DNA of 24,063 nt from a virus, in IMG/VR virus record IMGVR_UViG_3300036770_005426, positions 1 to 24,063 of that record. One strand, 5' to 3'. Below the pieces are notes generated by a model, which was not told where the DNA came from, made no database searches, and saw nothing but the letters and a program-made list of their open reading frames with translations. The translations under genes and the position numbers were made by a program. Shown here in pieces: positions 1 through 7,872 of this stretch (its first letter is position 1; every line of letters starts with the position of its first letter).

Positions 1-592
1 ACCAAGCTTTCATTGTAAATGTAAGAGTCCAGATGATCGCGCGCGTGGTCTCATAATTGCCTTCATAGTCTATCGACTGATTGATACTATTCAGAGTTAT
101 TGGAATTGTTCTGAATTCATTTGGTGTTGATGGATTAAGATTTATGGACATTGAGTATGCGGGAGCAAAATATGGAATTATCTGCTCTACTATTTGATTA
201 CCATCCTCAATATTTCTTACCATGATAGACAATTCAAAATTGATATCATAAGGCGTATCGACGTATGAACTGGTTATTCTGTTTGAATATCCAGGAGTTA
301 CAAACTTTCTCTTCAGATTTGTTTCTTGTTTTCTCATTGGGTCGTAACTAATGCCGACCATTTCAAATGCCATTCGCGGAAGAATTATCTGCACATTACG
401 ACTCAAGTCCGGATCTTGTTGTAGAGGCGAAATAAACTTTTCTTTTGGAGCGTATGAAATTGGAACCTTTATTCTGTCTTGTTCCGTAACTCCATCGCTT
501 TTGTATCTTACCATAGTAATATTATTAAATAGTGTGCCAAACGCAACAACGTATTTGCGAAGAAGACGATTATAAAAAGGTGCGCCGAACAT
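1..592 (-). CDS. 15: T4-like gp15-type tail sheath stabiliser (partial, C-terminus missing)
   Basis: This open frame runs off the left edge of the window; 197 codons are visible. The ATG is at 592-590, preceded on the minus strand by GGGAG inside the end of gp14, a good ribosome site. The visible protein starts MFGAPFYNRLLRKYVVAFGT and continues with the segments APKEKFISPLQQDPDL and LPRMAFEMVGISYD. That pattern is typical of T4-type gp15 in environmental T4-like phages, the protein that caps the tail tube and sheath and contacts the neck. It follows gp14 after only 5 bases, in the canonical T4 order 13-14-15, and is probably co-transcribed with them. The assignment rests on recalled family patterns plus gene order. 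The T4 protein is about 270 residues, so roughly a quarter is probably missing. Confidence 0.82.
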   Translation of the reverse strand, partial: MFGAPFYNRLLRKYVVAFGTLFNNITMVRYKSDGVTEQDRIKVPISYAPKEKFISPLQQDPDLSRNVQIILPRMAFEMVGISYDPMRKQETNLKRKFVTPGYSNRITSSYVDTPYDINFELSIMVRNIEDGNQIVEQIIPYFAPAYSMSINLNPSTPNEFRTIPITLNSINQSIDYEGNYETTRAIIWTLTFTMKAW

Positions 593-597
593 TTTTA

Positions 598-1482
598 CTA
601 CGGTCTCCCAAATGGATTTACTTCAGTTGAATTAATGATTGAGTTCGCCTCAACCTGAAGTATTTTGTTATCATTGTACTCATAGTACACATAGTTTTCT
701 AGCGGATCATATGTTGTTACCTGATATGACGTATTGGAAGTTACTCCAATAACATTTTGACCAGGTACAAATTCTCCTTTTACATGTATCACGTCCAGAT
801 TGCCAGTAGGTCTGTCCCAGTATGCAACTTCTGCGGTTGCGGTAGCTGTATTAAAACTTGCGCCTTGGTATACTTGCTCTTCTGGTATGTAATCAAGAGT
901 TGCGCCATTTGTAACAAGAGGAAGTCGTATTGTATACGTGTCTTCTGTGACTGCCTCATCGATATCTGGAAATCCAGTGTCGATCTTGTTCTGACTAAAT
1001 TTCCACAATTCGGTATACAACTCCCAGAAATATGCGTCCCGTCGGCCTAGCTGATAGAAGTTTTTGTCTTTATCTACGAATTTAATTTCAAATATCTTGC
1101 CAAAAACTGGTACCCATATCAGATCGCCTTCTCTTGGACGATCCGCATAATTTGGAGGAACATGACGATTCCATGCGCGCTGTGTTACCAGAAAGTTTGC
1201 ACCTTGTCGCGCTTCGAGTCCAAATTTTGACAGAAACTCTCCATCTCCTCTGTACGACTCCACATCAACAATAAACATATCGATCAGATATGCTCTTTGA
1301 AAATATGCCAGAGGATCTTCACCGAAGAGATCATCAAATTTTTCGTTTTGACTCTCTCGAACAATATAATACACATCCGAACCATGAATGCGAATTGCCT
1401 CGTTAAGCAAGTCTTCGACAAGAAGTTGCTCAGGAGTTCGATTTAGCTGAGAGTAATTGTTAAAATACTTATTTGTGACCAT
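598..1482 (-). CDS. 14: T4-like neck protein gp14
   Basis: A 294-residue protein beginning MVTNKYFNNYSQ. It has a charged N-terminal segment (ELLVEDLLNEAIRIHGSD-like, residues about 18-37) and the segment DDLFGEDPLAYFQRAY (about 51-66). It also has FLSKFGLEARQGANF (about 83-97), EGDLIWVPVFGKIFEIKFV and YQLGRRDAYFWELYTELWKFS. These are hallmarks of gp14 in T4-like phages, which forms the neck ring with gp13 and seals the DNA-filled head before tail joining. T4 gp14 is about 256 residues, so this one is somewhat long. It starts 9 bases after the gp13 stop and ends 5 bases before the gp15-like start, suggesting one late operon. No signal peptide or membrane segment is visible, as expected for a virion part. 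Confidence 0.87.
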   Translation of the reverse strand: MVTNKYFNNYSQLNRTPEQLLVEDLLNEAIRIHGSDVYYIVRESQNEKFDDLFGEDPLAYFQRAYLIDMFIVDVESYRGDGEFLSKFGLEARQGANFLVTQRAWNRHVPPNYADRPREGDLIWVPVFGKIFEIKFVDKDKNFYQLGRRDAYFWELYTELWKFSQNKIDTGFPDIDEAVTEDTYTIRLPLVTNGATLDYIPEEQVYQGASFNTATATAEVAYWDRPTGNLDVIHVKGEFVPGQNVIGVTSNTSYQVTTYDPLENYVYYEYNDNKILQVEANSIINSTEVNPFGRP

Positions 1483-1491
1483 TACACAGAT

Positions 1492-2235
1492 TTATCCAAC
1501 AAAAAAGTCTGGTGGTAACTCATTTTCCAGTCGTAGTTGCTGCTCTAGTTTTTCCAGTTCTGCAACAGCCTTGTCGTATAGTTCCAGACCATTTAGAGTC
1601 GTACCTCCAACCAATTGAATGCCAGAATATTTGGAAAGATTTTCTCCCCATTGACGTTTAAAAAGAGCGGACGTATATTTCTTGAGCCAACGATCTCCCC
1701 ATATTCTTGTATTGGTATCAGGATCGACGGCTACGTAGCATTTGATAATAATCCAGTCGCCCTCTTTGACAGTATTTCCCCAATCTGCGTCCAAATACAA
1801 TTTTTCCGTCAGTCGATTGAATCTGATAGGCGTCTCTCCAGAAAACAACATTTCGATATTTCGTAGATGCTGCTGAGTGATCACATATCCAGTATAAGAC
1901 GTGGCGTTATAGTTGTAGATTTCATTCAAGAAAATCTGATACTTTACGTTCCACATGGAAAGTGGATTTGTAGAGGGAAGAACAAGAATTTTTTCTATTC
2001 CCGTGACAAGCGGATTGGTAATCGGAATGTATTTGTTTGTTACGTCATCTGCCGTGATCTGATACTTTACATATGATGGAACGAGACCGTCAAAGTGAAA
2101 TTCTCTAAACATGGCAAGGGCTTCATCGATCCGATCTTCTAGCTGATCGTCGTCCACGTTAATTTCGATGACTGGATGTCCCAAGTGCCTGAGGCAGTAC
2201 TGCTTCAGTTTTTCTCTAGTATTGACGGTGCCCAT
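1492..2235 (-). CDS. 13: T4-like neck protein gp13
   Basis: A 247-residue protein starting MGTVNTREKLKQYCLRHLG, then VIEINVDDDQLEDRIDEAL (about 22-40), FHFDGL, YIPITNPLVTGIEKI (about 69-83), RFNRLTEKLYLDADW (about 138-152) and ALFKRQWGENLSKYSGIQL (about 190-208). This pattern is characteristic of the shorter gp13 proteins of marine and freshwater T4-like phages (T4 gp13 is about 309 residues). In T4, gp13 acts with gp14 to complete the packaged head and receive the tail. It is first in the 13-14-15 run. Upstream is a 121-base gap carrying two late-promoter-like CTAAATAT motifs and an AAAGGTAG ribosome site, so it probably has its own late promoter. The C-terminus is charged and probably helical (AELEKLEQQLRLENE). 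Confidence 0.88.
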   Translation of the reverse strand: MGTVNTREKLKQYCLRHLGHPVIEINVDDDQLEDRIDEALAMFREFHFDGLVPSYVKYQITADDVTNKYIPITNPLVTGIEKILVLPSTNPLSMWNVKYQIFLNEIYNYNATSYTGYVITQQHLRNIEMLFSGETPIRFNRLTEKLYLDADWGNTVKEGDWIIIKCYVAVDPDTNTRIWGDRWLKKYTSALFKRQWGENLSKYSGIQLVGGTTLNGLELYDKAVAELEKLEQQLRLENELPPDFFVG

Positions 2236-2261
2236 ATATTTTACTACCTTTAAAATTCCTA

Positions 2262-2281
2262 ATATTTAGTAAAATATTTAG
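2262..2281 (-). promoter_or_regulatory. Candidate late promoter(s) for gp13-14-15
   Basis: Reading the minus strand, CTAAATAT occurs twice, at 2281-2274 and 2269-2262. T4 late promoters have the -10-like box TATAAATA, and related phages use variants with xTAAATA. The upstream copy ends 39 bases before the gp13 ATG, the same distance as similar motifs before other genes here. The rest of the 2236-2356 gap is AT-rich (including a doubled AATTAATT at 2342-2358), and I see no clear terminator in it. Confidence 0.5.
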
Positions 2282-2356
2282 ACTACTTCAAATTTTGAAA
2301 TATGGCTCCTAACATTTTGGCTTTTCTTTCTGTTTTCCAACAATTAATTCAATTAA

Positions 2357-3322
2357 TTACAAATTTGTGGGATTCTTCGGAGTATACATAAAAAAATCAG
2401 AAAATTCTGGATTTTCCGTTAGTTCTGCCGGCAATAAATCATTCGAAACTAGTACCAATATAGTTCCGGACTCTCCACTCATCGACTCTCTGCCTGGATA
2501 TGGATCTACGTCAAGACTGTCCAAAAATTCCTGACTATTATAGCTTTTCGTTGTTAAAAACCCATATGTCTCGTCTCTATGAGTAAATGCGTTAAGCTTC
2601 TCTCTTCTTCGTTGGCTATTGCCTATCCAAGAAAAATGCCAACCCATATCTTCGATTCGTTTACCATCCTGAACCAAATACTGAATATCAAGAGGGCAGT
2701 ATAAATTTTTAAACGCGGATGACCTAATATTTCCAACTTTTGTTCTGCTCAAATGTTGTTTTGTACAAATAAACATTGCTCCGTCCCAAGGTTTTGGACG
2801 TAAGGGATCTTTGTAGTATATTCTTAGATTTGCCTTTCCTTCCATATACATGAGAGGAATCTTAATAACAAAGTCTGTACGGGCCGAAACAAAATTTGTT
2901 ATAAAGTCTAAATTTTTTGGATTAATAATTTCGTCTATGTCGCTTACAATTATAAATGCATCATCGTCTATGAGATTCAAAACATTATGTATTCCATTTT
3001 TTTGCATTCGCTCTCGCGCGCGAGCCTTGAAAGAATGCATGTTTTTGTTTTCATATGAATTAAATATGTCGATACTGAGAACATCCAAATGTTCATCATC
3101 TGGTATCTCATTAGCGATTATTATAAATTTTTCCAAGGGAAGACCAAATTCAATAATTCGATCTTTCACTTTATATGGAATAGGATCTCCCAGACTCGTT
3201 CGACTCGATTCGCATATTACGAACTTATGTACATAATCTTTCAATATGCTATATCTAAGTTTTAGCATTTCTTGACCGGTTGGATCATAATACGTAAAAT
3301 AATCAAATATTTTCTTGTTCAT
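2357..3322 (-). CDS. GT17-like glycosyltransferase
   Basis: A 321-residue protein resembling glycosyltransferase family 17, the family of eukaryotic MGAT3 (bisecting GlcNAc transferase), which also occurs in bacteria and large viruses. The family pattern is visible in order: IFDYFTYYDPTGQEMLKLRY at the N-terminus; VICESSRTSLGDPIPY (about 35-50); the acidic SDIDEI (127-132), probably the metal/nucleotide-sugar-binding site; PWDGAMF (178-184); and MGWHFSWIG (226-234). No signal peptide or membrane helix is seen, so it should act in the infected cell's cytoplasm. It starts 2 bases after the last base of the preceding GT2-type stop codon, with AGGA at the end of that gene as ribosome site, implying translational coupling. 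Donor and acceptor are unknown. It could modify fibre proteins, host surface glycans or DNA. Confidence 0.8.
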   Translation of the reverse strand: MNKKIFDYFTYYDPTGQEMLKLRYSILKDYVHKFVICESSRTSLGDPIPYKVKDRIIEFGLPLEKFIIIANEIPDDEHLDVLSIDIFNSYENKNMHSFKARARERMQKNGIHNVLNLIDDDAFIIVSDIDEIINPKNLDFITNFVSARTDFVIKIPLMYMEGKANLRIYYKDPLRPKPWDGAMFICTKQHLSRTKVGNIRSSAFKNLYCPLDIQYLVQDGKRIEDMGWHFSWIGNSQRRREKLNAFTHRDETYGFLTTKSYNSQEFLDSLDVDPYPGRESMSGESGTILVLVSNDLLPAELTENPEFSDFFMYTPKNPTNL

Positions 3323-3323
3323 A

Positions 3324-4697
3324 TTAAAATCCTGTGTGCTTGAATCTCATGAAATCCAAATCAAAGTCCGAATGCTCCTCGCCATTAAATGGAGTTTTAA
3401 AAATATTTAATTGTCTCCAAGAAGGTCCCCACTTTTTCATAAAATATTTATTTTCGTTGTGCCATCTAGATCGATACATTTTCTCTTTCATTTGACCGCT
3501 ATCATCGCTTCTCCAAGTTTGAGATCCGGTTTGCGAATAATCATTTGTCCCTCCGTGCAAATATGGAGTCGTACAAAACTCTCTTTTTATTGGATTTGGA
3601 TCATTTAGAATTCTGAAAAAATAATCCAAGTCTTCACAATATGCGGGATATAAATTTTCATCGAACAGACCATATTTTTTCAATGCAAAATCTTTTATTA
3701 GAAAACATTCAAATCCTCCTATATCATGACCTCCTAGAGAGCAATGAACTATTCCTACCTCAGGGTCCTGAGATTTTTTGACCATTTCTTCTAAAAACCC
3801 TGGAGTAAATTCAATATCGTTTGTCGCCAATATCCAATATGGAGAAGTTAGAAAACTTTTAAAAACGAGATTGAATGATCCAGGAACTCCAAGATTTGAT
3901 GGAAGATGCGTGACATGAAACTTCTTGATAAAATTATGGGGCGTTTCAACAAGATCATTTAATTCTTTTGTTATTTCTCCACGACCATTATTGTTGATTA
4001 TGAAAAAATTGTCAATAGGATAGTCAATGCTGTTGATAAGTCTGCGAAGCCAATGTACTCCGTTTACTATAGGAACTCCCATCACCGGAATACTTTTTTC
4101 AAATATTATTTCTAGATTTAATTTTTTTGCAGTATCCATTATGTAATTCTTATCGTTCAGCGATAATTTATTCCAATATTCATCGTTATTACAAAGAGTT
4201 GAATACGTATCCATACACTCCTTAACTTTCCCCATGTACCAAGAGGATTTGGCCTTCAGTAATAATAAGTCATGTTTTCCTTTATATTCTAAAATATCAC
4301 AGACGAAAACGTCTTCTTGTAATAGAGAAAGTGCTAAGGAAGAAAAAGTATAACATTCGCAATATTTTTGCTGACTTTCATAAAATTTGGCCATGTAGAA
4401 ATATGCTTCAGGTCTTTCTGGACATAAAGTAATTGCCTGTGACAACATACTTTTCGTACTGGCATCTCGATTTTTTTGTAAATCAAAACACTTGGCTGCA
4501 TATAGTAAACATTTATATGCACTTTGATCTGGATGATAATTTTTTTCCTGATATATCTCTGCCGCTCTAAGAAAGAAAGAAATCGCCGCGGCAGTTTGGC
4601 CAATATTGTAGTATTGAAGAGCTAGATTATAATTTTTTTCTGGATTGTCACAATCAAGAGAGTAATCAACCAATGTAGTTTGAAAAATATTATCCAT
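3324..4697 (-). CDS. TPR plus GT2-type glycosyltransferase
   Basis: A 457-residue two-part protein. Residues about 20-170 are helical with TPR-like repeats, for example NLALQYYNIGQTAAAISFFL and EAYFYMAKFYESQQ. Residues about 203-395 look like a GT-A (family 2) transferase: MGVPIVNGVHWLRRLINSID opens the fold, NLGVPGSFN (268-276) follows, then ATNDIEF (291-297) where a DxD-like acidic site is expected, and CEDLDYFFRI (354-363) as the catalytic acidic motif. The start codon overlaps the last 8 bases of the upstream propeller gene (ATGGATAA), and GT17 follows directly, so the three genes form one translationally coupled cassette. TPR domains fused to transferases often bind a protein partner (as in O-GlcNAc transferase), which suggests, without proving, a protein acceptor. 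Confidence 0.78.
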   Translation of the reverse strand: MDNIFQTTLVDYSLDCDNPEKNYNLALQYYNIGQTAAAISFFLRAAEIYQEKNYHPDQSAYKCLLYAAKCFDLQKNRDASTKSMLSQAITLCPERPEAYFYMAKFYESQQKYCECYTFSSLALSLLQEDVFVCDILEYKGKHDLLLLKAKSSWYMGKVKECMDTYSTLCNNDEYWNKLSLNDKNYIMDTAKKLNLEIIFEKSIPVMGVPIVNGVHWLRRLINSIDYPIDNFFIINNNGRGEITKELNDLVETPHNFIKKFHVTHLPSNLGVPGSFNLVFKSFLTSPYWILATNDIEFTPGFLEEMVKKSQDPEVGIVHCSLGGHDIGGFECFLIKDFALKKYGLFDENLYPAYCEDLDYFFRILNDPNPIKREFCTTPYLHGGTNDYSQTGSQTWRSDDSGQMKEKMYRSRWHNENKYFMKKWGPSWRQLNIFKTPFNGEEHSDFDLDFMRFKHTGF

Positions 4698-5676
4698 TTA
4701 AAAATATATCCTCAATGATATTTTCGGGACATTCGAGAACAAACGCACAGTTGTCTTGAAATCCAAAAGAAATCAGATACTTATTTTCCCATTTTGTCAT
4801 TCCACCGCAAAATTCGATGCTGCCGCCGAGAAAAGAAAATTCTTTTGATTTCTTTATCATGGTCCACTCCGAATCCCAGAAAATAAATCTGTGTCTATAT
4901 TTTCCATTTTTGCGGCCGGCAGGGCTATTGTACAAATCTACCTCATGAGTTATGCAAAAGCGTATTCCATTTTTCCAGGGAACTACGTGAGAAGATCCTC
5001 TCAAATCCCTCTCAAATCCTAAGTGCCTATTATCAACAAACGCCGTTCTAATTGTTTTTTTGTTTTCTATATCGGCTTTGACCACTTCTGTTTCTGTGCA
5101 CCATTTTACAAATTCATATGGCTTATCGACAACTGGCATCCAATTTTTCTCACAATAGGATTCAGCGTCATTTAAAACGGGAATTCTGTATCTAGATATT
5201 TCTTCTACCGAATCTTCTTTAAGATCCAGCTGTGATAATTCCATTCGCCCCTCACCATTTGGGGTGGTATCTCGTCTCACTCCACAAATATAAAGATTGC
5301 CATTCCATCTAAAGAGTCTGCAATCTTCCAATCCTATAAAGTTCCATGCAGGAGTGGTGTTGAACTTAGACATATCAATTTTCAATATTTTTTTTATCGA
5401 TATATCTTCGTTTAATAGCAAAAGATAATTTGTTGTAGTCAATGTCCAATCATTTTCTGGATGTACATATATGAGTGGGCCCCATTCGTGTTCAAAAATA
5501 CTTTTTTCGGAATGAAAAAGGGTTACCTGGCAATGTCGAACAACCGCCATGAGTTGTCCGTTATCATTGAATATAGAGGGGTTGAAGGTGCCGGTGCCAT
5601 TTGTTAAGTTGGATGGAATTATCAGAGGCTTAATTTTTCCTGCACCAGATTCTAAAACTCTTTTAACAAAATTCAT
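4690..5676 (-). CDS. GH130/GH43-like five-bladed beta-propeller protein
   Basis: A 328-residue soluble protein with features of the GH130/GH43-type propeller superfamily: GTFNPSIFNDNGQ (29-41), GLEDCRLFRWNGNLYICG (115-132), EKNWMPV (176-182), LRGSSHVVPW (225-234), THEVDLY (243-249) and GGSIEFCGGM (284-293). The acidic and His residues in these motifs sit where such enzymes hold sugar and phosphate or the catalytic acid. Similar proteins lie beside glycosyltransferases in bacteria and large viruses. GH130 members are mannoside phosphorylases or hydrolases, but the exact reaction here cannot be called. It heads the three-gene sugar cassette and overlaps the next gene by 8 bases. A late-promoter-like AATAAATA ends 36 bases before its ATG. 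It could also be a non-catalytic glycan-binding propeller. Confidence 0.6.
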   Translation of the reverse strand: MNFVKRVLESGAGKIKPLIIPSNLTNGTGTFNPSIFNDNGQLMAVVRHCQVTLFHSEKSIFEHEWGPLIYVHPENDWTLTTTNYLLLLNEDISIKKILKIDMSKFNTTPAWNFIGLEDCRLFRWNGNLYICGVRRDTTPNGEGRMELSQLDLKEDSVEEISRYRIPVLNDAESYCEKNWMPVVDKPYEFVKWCTETEVVKADIENKKTIRTAFVDNRHLGFERDLRGSSHVVPWKNGIRFCITHEVDLYNSPAGRKNGKYRHRFIFWDSEWTMIKKSKEFSFLGGSIEFCGGMTKWENKYLISFGFQDNCAFVLECPENIIEDIFLNG

Positions 5677-5711
5677 TCTCGCACTCTTTCATCTATAAAC
5701 AAGACTAATTT

Positions 5712-5719
5712 TATTTATT
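5712..5719 (-). promoter_or_regulatory. Candidate late promoter for the sugar cassette
   Basis: AATAAATA on the minus strand differs from the T4 late box TATAAATA at one base. It straddles the stop codon of the 60-residue gene and ends 36 bases before the ATG at 5676, similar to the spacing of other candidate boxes here. Assignment is by motif and position only. Confidence 0.4.
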
Positions 5720-5897
5720 CTTGAACGTTCAGTTTAACGCCCTTTTCGTCTGAATCTGAAGAAATTTTTCGAAGCGACTGAAGCACCTGGATTCCCTGAG
5801 CGACCTCGGCATAAGGACGTGTTGCTAGATATCCTAGAATGGTCTTTAGTACGGACTCTGGAATTGCATATTCTGGTTCAACGGGGGTATTCAGCAT
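5715..5897 (-). CDS. Small phage protein of unknown function (60 aa)
   Basis: A 60-residue protein starting MLNTPVEPEYAIPESVLKT, with segments ILGYLATRPYAEV and GIQVLQSLRKI. It resembles short conserved proteins found among phage tail and baseplate genes, which usually read as a 'P-x-x-x-x-x-x-x-YLATRPY-x-E-V' pattern with predicted helices. I recall no function. The start is supported by GGAGA 10 bases upstream and by its tight position between the terminator at about 5925-5949 and the sugar cassette. The C-terminus is charged and the protein has no membrane segment. Confidence 0.7.
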   Translation of the reverse strand: MLNTPVEPEYAIPESVLKTILGYLATRPYAEVAQGIQVLQSLRKISSDSDEKGVKLNVQE

Positions 5898-5924
5898 TTT
5901 GTCTATTCTCCATTATTGTTTATC

Positions 5925-5949
5925 AAAAAAGCAGGCTACTCTGCCTGTT
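5925..5949 (-). terminator. Rho-independent terminator after the 115-aa gene
   Basis: On the minus strand, CAGGC pairs with GCCTG around a six-base AGAGTA loop and is followed by C and six Ts. It lies between the stop of the 115-residue gene (5972) and the start of the 60-residue gene (5897). It is the only clear hairpin-plus-T-run found in the gaps of this window and would end the fibre/spike transcript. The 5-bp stem is short, so termination may be partial. Confidence 0.6.
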
Positions 5950-5971
5950 ATATATATGCAGTTTTCTTCAA

Positions 5972-6319
5972 TTAGTCAATCAGAGGAGGAAATTTAACTA
6001 CAACGGAAGGTTTGCTATTTTCAAAATCTATTTGGTCCACTATACCTTGCCATTTGCGAGCATGTAATTCTTCTATTTCATTGGTATTAACGAATTGTGT
6101 GACCTGGTCAATCGCCCACTGTTTGGTAATCTGATCGAATGGAACAAAGCTTTCTGGATCGCTTTCGGGAAGAGGAGTGCTTCCGTACGTGTCGGCAAAA
6201 TAACCCTGTTCGTCAGTTCCTCTATATCTCCAATGAATTGTTTTTACCACATCTGAAAGTCCGTTTTCCGAAAGGGCGACCTCAAATCTCGTAAATAACC
6301 AGGTGTATGTAATAGTCAT
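5972..6319 (-). CDS. Phage protein of the DUF7936 type (115 aa)
   Basis: A 115-residue protein beginning MTITYTWLFTRFEVALSENG, followed by GLSDVVKTIHWRYRGTDEQG, then DPESFVPFDQITKQWAIDQV and a C-terminal VVVKFPPLID. This matches a small, widespread, uncharacterised phage protein family that I recall as DUF7936, usually encoded near tail-fibre or structural genes. Its role is unknown; it may be a minor virion or assembly protein. It follows the second tailspike by 26 bases, has a weak AAAGGAAAA ribosome site, and is followed by the predicted terminator. Confidence 0.72.
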   Translation of the reverse strand: MTITYTWLFTRFEVALSENGLSDVVKTIHWRYRGTDEQGYFADTYGSTPLPESDPESFVPFDQITKQWAIDQVTQFVNTNEIEELHARKWQGIVDQIDFENSKPSVVVKFPPLID

Positions 6320-6345
6320 TTTGTTTTCCTTTGTTTTTATTTTTC

Positions 6346-6353
6346 TTATTTAG
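6346..6353 (-). promoter_or_regulatory. Candidate late promoter for the 115-aa gene
   Basis: CTAAATAA on the minus strand overlaps the final codons and stop of the upstream tailspike gene and ends 27 bases before the ATG at 6319. It shares the TAAATA core with the other candidate late boxes. Because it overlaps coding sequence, chance occurrence is possible. Confidence 0.33.
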
Positions 6354-7869
6354 TGGCATTATTAGCAAATATTTTTGTACTACTTAATGTGGGTCCTATA
6401 GTATAACTTCCAGTAATAGAAGCATTATGCATATTTCCCATAACTACAAAATTATTTGCGCTACTGCCATTTATAAATATTCCATAACCTGTAAAAACTG
6501 AATAATTGAATAAATTTTTTTGGCTTCCTGTGCTGTTTCCTACTATAGAAAACCCTCTAGAATTAGCGGAGTCGGGAATTGCAATGTCGTGAAATGTTCC
6601 TAGTGGAAAAAAGAAGGGTCCCGGAGTTGATGAATTAACACCATTTTGTATAACAAAATTATTATCTATTTTAAAATCTGGGCCTCCATTAATCAATATT
6701 CCAAATTGCCCACACGCAGCTATCCTTCCGCCTTCTATTTTAATATCTCCTGCAAATTCGGCTGCCGCTTGTATTCCATTTCCTACATAAACGCTTCCTA
6801 TCCACGGCATTGTCAGATGGAATCCATATCCTCTTTGTAGATCGACGCCGACATCATACGGATGATCAATTTCTATGTTTATGCCTCTAAATCCAGTGGG
6901 AATTATTTTTCCAGGGATATATATATCCTCTCCTGTTGCGGAACTAGTTGTTCTTATTGCGCAGCTACCATCTATAAGAGCGGAATTTAAAACAAGTGTA
7001 TCATTTGTGTAATCATCGATTAGAATCCATGTAAGAGGTTCGAGGTGAATCGGACGAACAGTCATGGTTCCATTTGTCACGCGCGACTGTCCCCAATTGG
7101 TTTGTGTGGGCGCTGGAGGCGCCGTTGCTCCGGACGTTCCCGCAATAAAAACCTGAAATACCCAGCCACTTACTTTAAAAACATCCCCCGCAGCATAGGC
7201 GGTGTTAGTATTCCATGTTTTAAGATTTTGATTAAAAACCCCGCCTACTGCGGGCAGAGGCCCTTCTGGACCATCGGGGTCCTCAAAAATAAACGGGTTA
7301 TCGGCAACAAGATGTTTGATCTGACAATTGTAAACGGGCTTAGCCGCCGTTCCTTTGCAATAAATTCCTCGACTGCCATTTAAATACCTAAGATAAATAT
7401 CTTCAATTTTGCAATTACGAGCTTCTTTTACCCACAAAAAATTATAACAGTAGTAAGAAAAAATATCTCTTACAAGGCAGTTATCTCCTCCATTTATTAC
7501 AATATCATATCCAGAAGTTCTAAAAGCGGATCCCTGCATTGACAAATTTTGAATTCCACAATTTGACGCACTAATAGTAATAACATCACCACTAGCAAAA
7601 TTTACCAAAATCTCAGTATTCCAATTTCCCTCTCCTCTAATGTAGACACCATCTTTAGTAATATTTGACAGTGCCGAGTTTAACTTATAACTTCCAGCTG
7701 GAATATATATTGAGTACCCCGTGATATTTGCATCGTCAATTGCAGAATTAAACGCGGATGAGCTATCTGCACTTCCTGTTGGATCTGCTCCATAATCCGC
7801 AACAATATTGTAGAAAGGAGTTACGGGTCCCGGCGTAGTTCCCGATCTATATGGAGGAATGTATGACAT
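6346..7869 (-). CDS. Tailspike, beta-helix (pectate-lyase-3-like), copy 2
   Basis: A 507-residue protein. After a short Pro-rich leader, NIVADYGADPTGSADSSSAF (21-40) and YSIYIPAGSYKL (52-63) are the standard entry of right-handed beta-helix phage tailspikes (Pectate_lyase_3 type). Asn- and Gly-rich rungs continue to the end. Residues about 215-273 interrupt the helix with TAYAAGDVFKVSGWVFQV and TSGATAPPAPT, resembling the small Trp-rich carbohydrate-binding module (CBM5/12-like) often found in tail proteins. It probably binds or cuts a host surface polysaccharide; the catalytic residues cannot be named from sequence. It is a diverged paralogue of the 504-residue protein upstream. The start at 7869 is set by an excellent ribosome site, GAGGTGAT, at 7880-7873. 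Confidence 0.82.
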   Translation of the reverse strand: MSYIPPYRSGTTPGPVTPFYNIVADYGADPTGSADSSSAFNSAIDDANITGYSIYIPAGSYKLNSALSNITKDGVYIRGEGNWNTEILVNFASGDVITISASNCGIQNLSMQGSAFRTSGYDIVINGGDNCLVRDIFSYYCYNFLWVKEARNCKIEDIYLRYLNGSRGIYCKGTAAKPVYNCQIKHLVADNPFIFEDPDGPEGPLPAVGGVFNQNLKTWNTNTAYAAGDVFKVSGWVFQVFIAGTSGATAPPAPTQTNWGQSRVTNGTMTVRPIHLEPLTWILIDDYTNDTLVLNSALIDGSCAIRTTSSATGEDIYIPGKIIPTGFRGINIEIDHPYDVGVDLQRGYGFHLTMPWIGSVYVGNGIQAAAEFAGDIKIEGGRIAACGQFGILINGGPDFKIDNNFVIQNGVNSSTPGPFFFPLGTFHDIAIPDSANSRGFSIVGNSTGSQKNLFNYSVFTGYGIFINGSSANNFVVMGNMHNASITGSYTIGPTLSSTKIFANNATK

Positions 7870-7872
7870 TAT

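Noticed and set aside
351-575. Plus-strand open frames across the window (for example 351-575, 757-1050, 2850-3236, 20898-21542)
   Set aside because: They are antisense to well-supported genes, lack good ribosome sites and have low-complexity or unfamiliar products. Every recognisable gene is on the minus strand.
2236-2356. Possible tRNA or terminator in the largest intergenic gap
   Set aside because: No cloverleaf or T-psi-C-like sequence is seen, and the only inverted repeat (TTCAA...TTGAA, around 2288-2300) is short, AT-rich and not followed by a T-run on the coding strand.
5917-5924. GATAAACA before the 60-aa gene as another late promoter
   Set aside because: The core differs from xTAAATA, it overlaps the T-run of the terminator and it is only about 20 bases from the start codon, closer than the other candidates.
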